NCBI GenBank assembly: GCA_903905065.1 | Contig: CAIVEW010000074.1 | Span: 1-60,040 of the forward strand | Length of the DNA stretch: 60,040 bases | Source of the DNA: an uncultured Bacteroidota bacterium | Lineage (GTDB): Bacteria; Bacteroidota; Bacteroidia; Chitinophagales; Chitinophagaceae | Direction: 5' to 3' | Part shown: positions 36,450 to 43,848 of the stretch, piece by piece | How the letters are laid out: each line of letters opens with the position of its first letter | Numbering within the stretch: the first letter of the stretch is position 1 | The notes under the pieces: generated by a model | Seen by the model: the letters and a program-made list of their open reading frames with translations, nothing else | What the model was told of the DNA's origin: nothing | Database searches by the model: none | Made by a program: the position numbers and the translations under genes

Positions 36450-36899
36450 ATGCCGCCAGTAATAAGAAAAGCCAAAATAGAAGATTGCCCCCGTATGCTG
36501 GAACTGGTGAATGAGCTTGCTGTATATGAGCGGGCTCCGCAGGAAGTGACCGTTTCGCTTGATCATTTTGCAGAAAGCGGCTTCGGTGCCAGCCCTGTGT
36601 GGTGGGCATTTGTAGCAGAAGAAGATGGTGTTATCAACGGGTTTGCACTTTATTACATCCGTTATTCCACCTGGAAGGGGCAAAAGATGTACCTGGAGGA
36701 TATTATTGTTACTGAAGCTGCCCGCGGGCGCGGACTAGGTGCGTTATTAATGGATGCGCTGATCGCGGAAGCCAAAGAAAAAAACTTCCAGGGAATGACC
36801 TGGCAGGTACTTAACTGGAACGAACCTGCGCTCAACTTTTACCGCAAATACAATACCCGTTTCGATGACGAATGGGTGAACGGGATACTCGACTTTTGA
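36450..36899 (+). CDS. GNAT N-acetyltransferase (spermidine/spermine-like)
   Basis: This 149-residue GNAT-fold protein has the acetyl-CoA binding motif ARGRGLGALLM (about 90-100) and the late segment LNWNEPALNFYRKYN typical of diamine/polyamine acetyltransferases of the SSAT-like group. The second half, with YLEDIIVTEAARGRG, fits well. The substrate is not certain. It is divergent from porX, with 150 bp between. Confidence 0.85.
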   Translation: MPPVIRKAKIEDCPRMLELVNELAVYERAPQEVTVSLDHFAESGFGASPVWWAFVAEEDGVINGFALYYIRYSTWKGQKMYLEDIIVTEAARGRGLGALLMDALIAEAKEKNFQGMTWQVLNWNEPALNFYRKYNTRFDDEWVNGILDF

Positions 36900-36924
36900 T
36901 CAGGTTTTTTGGATTGGAATGCAT

Positions 36925-36952
36925 CTTCAAATGTGCACATTGTCAAATTGCC
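36925..36952. repeat. dispersed AAATGTGCAAATT-type repeat, copy 1
   Basis: TTCAAATGTGCACATTGTCAAATT lies between the GNAT gene and the next gene. Similar AATTTGAAAATGTGCAAATT sequence occurs at 50271-50309 and 54418-54454. Confidence 0.5.
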
Positions 36953-36955
36953 GAA

Positions 36956-37828
36956 TTATCTTATCCTCATCTGGTCATCATTTCTGTCGGCGGACGGGCA
37001 ACGGTATGAGGTGAAGTTGAATGAAACACTGATCTCCGCAACCAGGTACTGATCCATACTGGCGGTATTGCCGCGCTGCTTGCCGGCTATGCCGAAAGTG
37101 CTGGTGCTGCCTTGGTTTACCTCAGGTGAGCGGTCCTGTAACGCCAGCGCCACAGAATTTTTCTTGAAGTTGCTGGCACCCACATAAGTAGCGCTTACAT
37201 CATCCAGGTGATCGGTTGTAGTCAGGCGGTCAGCGACCTCAACGGTAATGTTTACACCGCCAATGACCCAGTACTTAATGCCAACACCGATTGGAAAGCA
37301 CGCAGCCGCAGTGCCATATTTGCGGTTGCTGTAGCCACTCACATTCTGCCCCTCCGTACCAAGTTGCTGAAGGGAATATTTTTGGCCATTGTAGGTAGTG
37401 TAGGGGCTGTAATAAAAAGCGCCAACGCCACCCGTGAGATAAGGGGTGAACCTATGGGTAGGGTCGCCGGTTACAAAACCAAAGAAATTAAATTCTGCCT
37501 GCAGGCAACCTTCAAAGATCTGGCTGTTGAAATTAAGGTTGCGGGTCTTGTCGAACAGGTCAGTGTTGTATTTATCGTCATAGCTTACCTGGGTAATGGT
37601 CATCTCCCCCTTTAACGCTATGTACATGTTCATCCTTTTGCGCAGATAAAGCCCGGCACTGGGATGAATGGTCTGAAAACCATAATTCTCATTGAGATCA
37701 CCAAAATATTGTGAGCCGCCTGCGGAGATGCCCAATTCAATGGCGGTGTAGTATTTCTGCGCTTGTAACCGGAAAGTACCAATTACGAATATGATAATTA
37801 TTAAAAGTGTTCTGCCTATTTGTACCAT
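36956..37828 (-). CDS. PorG-like outer-membrane protein (DUF6089)
   Basis: This 290-residue protein has a signal peptide (FVIGTFRLQAQ) and a beta-barrel-like body starting AIELGISAGGSQYFGDLN. The pattern GDLN...IHPSAGLYLRKRM matches DUF6089 proteins, which include PorG of the type IX secretion system. Barrel strands alternate hydrophobic and polar residues and the protein ends in SVSFNFTSYRC plus a polar tail. Position near porX supports a link with type IX secretion. The family call is good; identity as PorG is probable only. Confidence 0.65.
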   Translation of the reverse strand: MVQIGRTLLIIIIFVIGTFRLQAQKYYTAIELGISAGGSQYFGDLNENYGFQTIHPSAGLYLRKRMNMYIALKGEMTITQVSYDDKYNTDLFDKTRNLNFNSQIFEGCLQAEFNFFGFVTGDPTHRFTPYLTGGVGAFYYSPYTTYNGQKYSLQQLGTEGQNVSGYSNRKYGTAAACFPIGVGIKYWVIGGVNITVEVADRLTTTDHLDDVSATYVGASNFKKNSVALALQDRSPEVNQGSTSTFGIAGKQRGNTASMDQYLVAEISVSFNFTSYRCPSADRNDDQMRIR

Positions 37829-37894
37829 TATTTCTACAAAACGGCAAAAGTACCTTTTTATTGTAGTGAATGTCGCTGAATTGGATCTAAGATA

Positions 37895-38077
37895 TTATGC
37901 GGCGCGTTTATGATCTATTTTAGTATAGGAGTACCGGGTAGAACCGCCAACTTTGGTAAAGGTAACTTCCACTTCTTCAAGAGAAAACAGATTGTTTATT
38001 GCTTTAATTCCATTTCTTATCACCGCCGCAATTTTTTGCAGCAGCCTCGCCCTTTGTTTCATCGCTATCGTTGTCAT
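37895..38077 (-). CDS. tiny basic protein, paralogue A
   Basis: This 60-residue basic protein has an amphipathic helix followed by the strand pair SLEEVEVTFTKVGG and YSYTKIDHKRAA. It is homologous to the 58-residue ORF at 38210-38386, with the shared core EEVEVTF...Y.YxKxxHK. No known family is recognised. An alternative start is the Met at residue 6. Homology between two adjacent small ORFs makes it likely that both are real genes. Confidence 0.6.
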   Translation of the reverse strand: MTTIAMKQRARLLQKIAAVIRNGIKAINNLFSLEEVEVTFTKVGGSTRYSYTKIDHKRAA

Positions 38078-38209
38078 AATTGATAGATTTATAACATTGT
38101 TATCATAAATCTAATGCCAACTCTGTACCGGATTTAACGAAAGTGGCGTTAAAACGACGAGGATAGAATCATTTTAATGATTTTTTGCAAGCGAGCGGAG
38201 CACCGGGCA

Positions 38210-38386
38210 TTAAGCCACTTGTTTGTGCGACACTTTGATGTAGGTATAGCTATTTGTGTTGCCCTCCTCTTTAAAAGTGACTTCGACTTCCTCGGGTTCG
38301 AAAAGGCTTGCTACCTTGGTGCCGAGTTTTTTTAGAAAGCCAGGGCTATTTTTTTTCGGCTGCTTTAATTTATCTTCAGGTTTCAT
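38210..38386 (-). CDS. tiny basic protein, paralogue B
   Basis: This 58-residue ORF starts at ATG 38386. It has a Lys-rich N-terminus (KLKQPKKNSPGFLKKLG), then FEPEEVEVTFKEEG and YTYIKVSHKQVA. The C-terminal half aligns directly with the 60-residue protein encoded just downstream on the same strand. Both genes are preceded by short A/T-rich leaders. The pair probably arose by tandem duplication; the function is unknown. Confidence 0.6.
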   Translation of the reverse strand: MKPEDKLKQPKKNSPGFLKKLGTKVASLFEPEEVEVTFKEEGNTNSYTYIKVSHKQVA

Positions 38387-38544
38387 AATGGTTGTGTTTG
38401 ATAAGGTAATGTTTTGATAATGATATAATAACGGGGTGTTTGTTTTATTATTGTAAAACTAACGATACATGGTATACCCAAACACAAAACAGCTATTAAA
38501 ATTACGCACAACTTATTAAGATATGTTTTGCCGGAAAGATTTTT

Positions 38545-38576
38545 TTTGGATTAAATAATATTATCCTATACTTTTG
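38545..38576 (+). promoter_or_regulatory. promoter of rpsF-rpsR-rplI
   Basis: TTTG (38545-38548) and TACTTTTG (38569-38576) with 20 bp between match the Bacteroidota -33/-7 promoter. Transcription should begin near 38583, leaving a leader of about 127 nt before rpsF. Confidence 0.75.
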
Positions 38577-38589
38577 CAATCCCAAATTT

Positions 38590-38681
38590 GTCCGGCTATC
38601 TCAGTTGGCAGTTTTCAGTTGGCAGTTTTCAGACTAGCAACTTTTACCTGGCTTTTAAGATATCCAATGTTCCTGCCGGAC
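38590..38681 (+). promoter_or_regulatory. structured leader of rpsF operon, candidate S6:S18 control site
   Basis: GTCCGGC (38590-38596) is perfectly complementary to GCCGGAC (38675-38681), closing a 78-nt loop. The loop holds two exact copies of TCAGTTGGCAGTTT (38601-38614 and 38615-38628) plus TCAG. The 3' arm ends 28 nt before the rpsF ATG. In other bacteria the S6:S18 complex binds a CCG-containing leader to repress its own operon; this stem contains CCG on both arms. That it is the regulator here is inference. Confidence 0.5.
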
Positions 38682-38709
38682 GATTGGTTAACCTTTTTTA
38701 AAACATATT

Positions 38710-39075
38710 ATGGCAACAGAAAACACGCTGCAGAGCTACGAGCTCATGCTCGTCTTTACTCCCGTACTCGCTGACGAGGACTACAAGGCGGCTCAAAAGA
38801 AGTACCAGGATTTCTTCAAAGAAAATGGCGGTACGATTGTACATCACGATGCATGGGGCCTTCGCTCACTGGCTTACCCCATCGCTAAAAAGACCACAGG
38901 CCTTTATTACGTTATCGAGTATCAAGCCCCGGCAGATACTAACGCGAAACTGGAGATCCAGATGAACCGTGATGAAAGCATCATGCGTCACATGGTAACC
39001 CGCCTCGACAAGTACGCAGTTGCGTACAATCTTAGAAAACGCAATAAAAATGCATCTGTAGAAAACGCTTCTTAA
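38710..39075 (+). CDS. rpsF: 30S ribosomal protein S6
   Basis: S6 (121 residues) binds 16S rRNA as a dimer with S18 in the platform of the small subunit. The start is followed by [17 protein letters not shown], and the core has [20 protein letters not shown], typical of S6. It is the first gene of the conserved rpsF-rpsR-rplI operon, 11 bp before rpsR. A structured leader precedes it. Confidence 0.97.
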   Translation: MATENTLQSYELMLVFTPVLADEDYKAAQKKYQDFFKENGGTIVHHDAWGLRSLAYPIAKKTTGLYYVIEYQAPADTNAKLEIQMNRDESIMRHMVTRLDKYAVAYNLRKRNKNASVENAS

Positions 39076-39086
39076 AAACACGCACA

Positions 39087-39353
39087 ATGGCTAAGCAAAA
39101 CGAAATAAAGTTCCTCACCACACAGCGTGTGGAAAAACGCCAGAAGAAATACTGTCGTTTTAAGAAAATGGGTATCCGTTATATAGATTATAAAGACGGA
39201 GAATTCCTGAAGAAGTTCCTCAACGAGCAGGGCAAGATGTTGCCACGCCGTATTAGCGGAAACTCGCTGAAATATCAGCGCAAAGTATCACAGGCGATAA
39301 AGAAAGCCCGCCAGATGGCTATTTTACCTTACGTTACTGACCTTTTAAAGTAG
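39087..39353 (+). CDS. rpsR: 30S ribosomal protein S18
   Basis: S18 (88 residues) is basic, with the conserved [24 protein letters not shown] and the end [12 protein letters not shown]. It sits in the 30S platform with S6. Gene order and 11-bp and 6-bp spacings to the flanking genes show a single operon. Confidence 0.97.
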   Translation: MAKQNEIKFLTTQRVEKRQKKYCRFKKMGIRYIDYKDGEFLKKFLNEQGKMLPRRISGNSLKYQRKVSQAIKKARQMAILPYVTDLLK

Positions 39354-39359
39354 AAAATC

Positions 39360-39806
39360 ATGCAAGTAATTCTTATAAAAGACGTTGACAACCTGGGCTC
39401 AGCCCACGAAATGGTGGATGTAAGGCCAGGATATGCCCGCAACTACCTCATACCCCAGAAGTACGCAATTGAAGCAAGTGGCAGCAATACCAAAATAATG
39501 GAAGAGCGCCGCAAACAATTGCAGAAGAAAGAAGACAAACTGATGGCCGAAGTAGCTAATGTTACTGAAGTACTGAAAGCATCGCCTGTTAAGGTGGGTG
39601 CCAAGACCGGTACCAGTGGTAAGATATTCGGTTCTGTAACTTCTATCCAGATCGCCCGCGCTATCCGTGAGCAGAAAGGCTACGAAATTGACCGTCGCCG
39701 CATCAGCATCATTGGTGATGTAAAAGAAGTAGGCATGCACAAAGCAAGCATCGACTTCGGCAAAGACAATGTTGTGGAGATCGAGTTTGAAGTAGCAGGA
39801 GAGTAA
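39360..39806 (+). CDS. rplI: 50S ribosomal protein L9
   Basis: L9 (148 residues) has the N-terminal rRNA-binding domain MQVILIKDVDNLG...VRPGYARNYLIP, a long connecting helix (about 45-75) and the C-terminal domain with GKIFGSVTS. The length is normal. It is the last gene of the operon and is followed by a strong terminator. Confidence 0.97.
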   Translation: MQVILIKDVDNLGSAHEMVDVRPGYARNYLIPQKYAIEASGSNTKIMEERRKQLQKKEDKLMAEVANVTEVLKASPVKVGAKTGTSGKIFGSVTSIQIARAIREQKGYEIDRRRISIIGDVKEVGMHKASIDFGKDNVVEIEFEVAGE

Positions 39807-39834
39807 TCTTCCGATAACAAACTACTAATACTGG

Positions 39835-39863
39835 CCACCCCTCGTATGAGGGGTGGTTTTTTT
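39835..39863 (+). terminator. terminator of rpsF-rpsR-rplI operon
   Basis: CCACCCCTC (39835-39843), GTAT, GAGGGGTGG (39848-39856) is a perfect 9-bp stem followed by a run of T, a classic intrinsic terminator, 28 bp after the rplI stop. Confidence 0.93.
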
Positions 39864-39933
39864 ATTGTGCGGAACTAAAATAGTTATTGGCTTTTAGATA
39901 ATATATTGCCTTATCTGATAGCCAAATCCAGTA

Positions 39934-39967
39934 GTTATTTCCCATAATGGGAAATAACGTATTTTTG
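39934..39967 (+). promoter_or_regulatory. higBA-kinase promoter with perfect palindromic operator
   Basis: GTTATTTCCCAT (39934-39945) and ATGGGAAATAAC (39947-39958) are perfect 12-bp arms around one A. Two bases downstream lies TATTTTTG (39960-39967), a -7 box. The palindrome covers the -33 position, so a bound HigA dimer would block RNA polymerase. The higB ATG is only 9 bp beyond the -7 box, so the mRNA may be nearly leaderless. Confidence 0.75.
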
Positions 39968-39976
39968 CAGTATTGC

Positions 39977-40273
39977 ATGAGAATCTACTCGAAAGGCACA
40001 CTAAGGAAGTTTTGGGAAAAGCACACTGATGCAAGAACTCCTTTGGAATTCTGGTACTCTGTTATAGAAGCAAATAGTTTTGAGCACCCGCACCAGGTTG
40101 TGTCATACTTTAGAAGTGCTGATCAGGTTGGAAACGGACGTATAGTGTTCAATATAGCAAACAATAAATACCGGCTGATCGCAAAATTTGAGTATTCAAT
40201 TCAGTCAGTGTTTGTCAGGTTTATTGGTACACATAAAGAGTATGAGGCCATTGATAACATAAAAAACATTTAG
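39977..40273 (+). CDS. higB: HigB-type mRNA interferase toxin
   Basis: This 98-residue HigB-family toxin starts at ATG 39977 (MRIYSKGTLRKFWEKH), a start supported by the promoter position. Characteristic segments are VVSYFRSADQVGNGRIVFNIANNKYRLIAK and the ending FVRFIGTHKEYEAID, with the His-Lys-Glu-Tyr motif of ribosome-dependent HigB nucleases. A frame from 39947 would start inside the operator. The antitoxin gene follows after 18 bp, the toxin-first order typical of higBA. Confidence 0.92.
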   Translation: MRIYSKGTLRKFWEKHTDARTPLEFWYSVIEANSFEHPHQVVSYFRSADQVGNGRIVFNIANNKYRLIAKFEYSIQSVFVRFIGTHKEYEAIDNIKNI

Positions 40274-40291
40274 CTTTTTAATACCACTATT

Positions 40292-40693
40292 ATGAATAAT
40301 ATTGATCTTGATACCATAGTCATCAAACCTATCACTAATTCTAAGGAATTTGATGCGGCAAACGATATCATTGAGCAGCTCATTGACGCTGATTTGATAA
40401 AAGACAGAAAAGATAGAGATAAAGCTTTGGCAATTTTGGAAGCTGTGACCATACTTGCGTGTGAATATGAGAAAAAACACTTTCCAATACCGGAAATAGA
40501 CCCGATAGAAGCGATAAAAGAAAGAATGCAACAGCTTCATCTTTCGCAAAAAGACGTCGCTAAGTTTTTTGGTGGTAACAATAGGGTATCAGAGGTGCTG
40601 AACAGGAAAAGAAACCTGACATTGAAAATGATAAAAGAGCTGAGCGCCAATCTCAAAATCCCGGCGGAAACGTTATTAAAGGCTGCCTCGTAG
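40292..40693 (+). CDS. higA: HigA-type antitoxin with XRE helix-turn-helix
   Basis: This 133-residue antitoxin has an acidic N-terminal toxin-binding half and a C-terminal XRE-type DNA-binding domain (about 75-130: MQQLHLSQKDVAKFFGGNNRVSEVLNRKR is the recognition region). It should neutralise HigB and repress the operon by binding the palindrome at 39934-39958. A kinase-like gene starts 4 bp after its stop. Confidence 0.92.
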   Translation: MNNIDLDTIVIKPITNSKEFDAANDIIEQLIDADLIKDRKDRDKALAILEAVTILACEYEKKHFPIPEIDPIEAIKERMQQLHLSQKDVAKFFGGNNRVSEVLNRKRNLTLKMIKELSANLKIPAETLLKAAS

Positions 40694-40697
40694 TTTT

Positions 40698-41189
40698 ATG
40701 AAATATCCACAACTCATTCATTCCGGTATCAATAACAAAATAGTTGCTCTTTCTGAAACAGAAGTAGCAAAACTGTTCACTGAAGATACGCGTTCCGATA
40801 TTGGCTCACAAGCCGAAAAAATGAAGTTCGCTAATAGTGTGAACGGGCTTGTCACAAAATTTGTAAGGCTGGATTTTGATGATTCTTTGCAGGCTGAAAT
40901 GCTTGTGATGGAGTTCATAGATTCGCTTGACTACCGGGCGTATGAAGTGGGGCAGTGTGAGCTTTGGTGGGAAGTATTTGAAGAAGGGATGAAACAATTG
41001 CACAATGCAGGATTTGTACATAGAGATATAACATACGAAAATATTCTCCTTACTAATGAAGGGCTGCGCCTGATTGATGTCAGTATCTCGGCGTTACGCT
41101 CGCAGGTTGGCGACCAGTTATTTGATAAATATACTGAAAGCGAGTTGCTGGAAATGGCCGAGTTTCGGGAGCATTTTCTGAACAGGTGA
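40698..41189 (+). CDS. minimal protein kinase-like protein linked to higBA
   Basis: This 163-residue protein has kinase-fold landmarks: a possible beta-3 Lys in EVAKLFTED, a hinge-like LVMEFIDSLDYR, the catalytic loop FVHRDITYENILL (about 111-123) and IDVSIS (about 130) in place of DFG. The catalytic Asp, Asn and metal-binding Asp are all there. A Gly-rich loop is reduced, as in RIO/Bud32 or aminoglycoside kinase-like families. It is too short for a full Ser/Thr kinase C-lobe. It starts 4 bp after higA, so it probably belongs to the same transcript; a regulatory role on toxin or antitoxin is an inference. Confidence 0.7.
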   Translation: MKYPQLIHSGINNKIVALSETEVAKLFTEDTRSDIGSQAEKMKFANSVNGLVTKFVRLDFDDSLQAEMLVMEFIDSLDYRAYEVGQCELWWEVFEEGMKQLHNAGFVHRDITYENILLTNEGLRLIDVSISALRSQVGDQLFDKYTESELLEMAEFREHFLNR

Positions 41190-41273
41190 TCGTATTATTC
41201 TAATACCTCATTGCATAACTAACACTGATTGAACAATTCAGACAAAGCATATTTCCTTAACGTGCTTTTCCCG

Positions 41274-41281
41274 TACCTTTG
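41274..41281 (+). promoter_or_regulatory. putative -7 box for thiolase gene
   Basis: TACCTTTG matches TAnnTTTG, 18 bp before the thiolase ATG at 41300. A clear -33 TTTG is not present. Confidence 0.5.
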
Positions 41282-41299
41282 CGCCACTAAATTTTTTTT

Positions 41300-42478
41300 A
41301 TGAAAGAAGTATATATAGTCTCCGCCGTGCGTACACCAATAGGCGCATGGGGTGGAGCGTTGAAAGATTTTTCTGCAACGAAACTTGGTTCAATTGCCAT
41401 TAAAGCAGCTTTAGAGCGTGCCGGTGTAAGTGCCGATAACGTAAATGAAGTGCTTATGGGTAGCGTAATGCAGGCCAACCTGGGCCAGGCGCCTGCGCGG
41501 CAGGCTGCGCGTTTTGCCGGTGTGCCGGACAATGTACCGTGCACCACAGTGAACAAAGTGTGCGCAAGCGGCATGAAAGCTATAATGCAGGGTGCACAGA
41601 GCATCATGCTGGGCGATAATGATGTAGTTGTGGCCGGTGGTATGGAAAGCATGAGCAATGTACCTTTCTACAACACCAACCTGCGCTGGGGCAATAAGTA
41701 CGGTGACGTGACGTTAATAGATGGACTGGCAAAGGATGGCCTTACCGATGTGTACCACAACTATGCAATGGGCAATGCTTCTGACCTTTGCGCAAAAGAG
41801 TGCAACATAAGCCGCGAGGCACAGGACGAGTTTGCGATAACCAGCTACAAGCGCAGCCAGGCTGCCTGGGATGCCGGTAAGTTTGATAAAGAAGTGGTAG
41901 CCGTGGAAGTGCCACAGAAAAAAGGCGACGCCATTAAAATCAGCAAGGACGAAGATCCGTGGAATGTGAAGTTTGATAAGATAGCTGGCCTTCGCCCGGC
42001 ATTTAGCAAAGATGGTACTGCCACCGCAGCTAATAGCAGCACAATGAATGATGGTGCTGCAGCGCTGGTGCTCATGAGCAAAGAAAAGGCTGATGCACTG
42101 GGCATTAAACCAATAGCGAAACTGATAGGTTACGCAGATGCAGAGCAGGCACCGGAATGGTTTACGACTTCGCCATCAATAGCCGTGCCTAAGGCAGTGG
42201 CTAAAGCTGGTCTGAAAATGGAAGACATCAACTATTTTGAGCTCAATGAGGCATTCAGCACAGTAGGTATAGTGAATACGCAGAAAATGAACCTGAAGCC
42301 GGAACAGGTGAACGTAAATGGCGGCGCAGTTTCTTTAGGGCACCCCTTGGGGGCCAGCGGAGCGCGCATTATTACCACCCTTATCAGTGTACTGCAGCAG
42401 AACGGCGGTAAGTATGGAGCAGCCGGTATATGCAATGGCGGCGGCGGCGCCAGCGCGGTGGTAATAGAACTGATGTAA
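41300..42478 (+). CDS. thiolase (acetyl-CoA acetyltransferase)
   Basis: This 392-residue thiolase catalyses condensation or cleavage of acyl-CoA. The catalytic Cys is in VNKVCASGMKA (about residue 88), the His in GHPLGASGAR and the second Cys in CNGGGGASAVV near the C-terminus. The NEAF motif is ELNEAFS. Length and motifs fit biosynthetic acetoacetyl-CoA thiolases as well as degradative ones. The gene stands alone. Confidence 0.94.
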   Translation: MKEVYIVSAVRTPIGAWGGALKDFSATKLGSIAIKAALERAGVSADNVNEVLMGSVMQANLGQAPARQAARFAGVPDNVPCTTVNKVCASGMKAIMQGAQSIMLGDNDVVVAGGMESMSNVPFYNTNLRWGNKYGDVTLIDGLAKDGLTDVYHNYAMGNASDLCAKECNISREAQDEFAITSYKRSQAAWDAGKFDKEVVAVEVPQKKGDAIKISKDEDPWNVKFDKIAGLRPAFSKDGTATAANSSTMNDGAAALVLMSKEKADALGIKPIAKLIGYADAEQAPEWFTTSPSIAVPKAVAKAGLKMEDINYFELNEAFSTVGIVNTQKMNLKPEQVNVNGGAVSLGHPLGASGARIITTLISVLQQNGGKYGAAGICNGGGGASAVVIELM

Positions 42479-42588
42479 TTGACTTTAGTTAGTAATTATC
42501 GGTTGGCAATTTACAGTCTGGGTTAAACATTTGTTTAGCAGATCGTAAGTTGCCAACTTTTTTATTGTTAACCCTCTATAACCCTATC

Positions 42589-43806
42589 ATGAATATCCCG
42601 TTTGTTACGCGGCAGGCTGCCCGTGCTTTTTTGTTATGTCCGGAAACACTTTTCTGCGTCTATGTGTTGGCTGCGGTTGCTGTAAGCGTCCAGTCGTTCC
42701 TTATTCCGCCACACTTCTGCGGTAACTATGAGTATACTGACTACAACAACTATATCATTTTCAGGCAGTCTTTTGCCCACCTCATCGACGGAAAAAACCT
42801 TTACGACTTATACCCTGCAGAGCACTGGGACGGATTTAAGTATAGTCCCTCGTTCGCAATGGCAATGGGCGTTGCAAGATACCTGCCCGATATTACAGGG
42901 CTCTGCGCCTGGAACCTGCTGAATGCATTGGCTTTATTCGCTGCCATCTGGCTTCTTCCTTTTAGAAAGGATACACGCCTGCTGGTGCTTTGGTTTGTCC
43001 TGCCCGAACTAATAACGTGTCTGCAAAATGCACAAAGCAATGGCCTTGTTGCAGGCCTGATAATCGCGGCATTTGGCTGCATGGAAAGAGGAAAAGCAAC
43101 GATTGCCACCCTTTGTATTATTGGGGCTATGTTCATTAAAATATACGGCGCGGTGGCGCTATGTCTTTTCCTTTTTTATCCGGGCAAAATGAAATTTACG
43201 TTTGCGGCTATTTTTTGGACAGTAATTATATGCGGAATGCCTTTGTTTGTTACACCCCCGCATACTCTTTTGTGGCAATACAACAATTGGGTGCATACAT
43301 TGCTCCAGGACCATTCGTTGAACTACGGTTTATCGGTAATGGGTTGTTTGCATGTTTGGTTCGCCATCAGTTCAGGAAAGGGCATAGTGAATGTTATAGG
43401 TATCGCCTTATTTCTGTTACCGTTTACGAGAACGAAGCTGTACTGCGACCCGCTATATAAATCACTGGCGTTGGCCTCAATGCTTATCTGGGTAGTAATA
43501 TTCAGCCATATGGCTGAATCACCCACCTATATAATTGCAGTATCCGGCGTGGGAATCTGGTATTTCTCACGCTCAGGTCATCGGCATACATTATGGCGTG
43601 GTATATTATTAGCATCGGTATTCGTTTTCACCTGCCTTTCACCAACAGATATCGTCCCTCCATTCGTAAGGCTTAATTTTTTTGTCCCGTATTCAATAAA
43701 GGCAATACCCTGTATATTGGTGTGGTGTATAATATGGATAGAGCAAATGACCATGAAAAAGACATTTACTGAAGTGGGGCAAACTTCTGCACCGCTTGTT
43801 GCATGA
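42589..43806 (+). CDS. GT87-like membrane glycosyltransferase, copy 1
   Basis: Starting at ATG 42589 this gives 405 residues with about 9-10 membrane helices. It resembles the GT87/DUF2029 group of polyprenol-phosphate-mannose transferases, with the acidic loop motif YEYTDYNNYIIF and YPAEHWDGFKYSPSFA after the first helix. It is followed 42 bp later by a close homologue. The substrate is unknown. The longer frame from 42550 adds residues that are not conserved in the second copy. Confidence 0.7.
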   Translation: MNIPFVTRQAARAFLLCPETLFCVYVLAAVAVSVQSFLIPPHFCGNYEYTDYNNYIIFRQSFAHLIDGKNLYDLYPAEHWDGFKYSPSFAMAMGVARYLPDITGLCAWNLLNALALFAAIWLLPFRKDTRLLVLWFVLPELITCLQNAQSNGLVAGLIIAAFGCMERGKATIATLCIIGAMFIKIYGAVALCLFLFYPGKMKFTFAAIFWTVIICGMPLFVTPPHTLLWQYNNWVHTLLQDHSLNYGLSVMGCLHVWFAISSGKGIVNVIGIALFLLPFTRTKLYCDPLYKSLALASMLIWVVIFSHMAESPTYIIAVSGVGIWYFSRSGHRHTLWRGILLASVFVFTCLSPTDIVPPFVRLNFFVPYSIKAIPCILVWCIIWIEQMTMKKTFTEVGQTSAPLVA

Positions 43807-43848
43807 GTAAAGGTATAACTGTACTTTTAGCGCGTCATCCCATTTCAA

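Noticed and set aside
38590-38682. tRNA-like sequence: 7-bp acceptor-like stem and D-arm-like TATCTCAGTTGG
   Set aside because: The interior has no anticodon stem and no TTCGA T-loop, and T-arm positions do not pair. It lies in the rpsF leader and the D-arm similarity comes from a 14-nt repeat.
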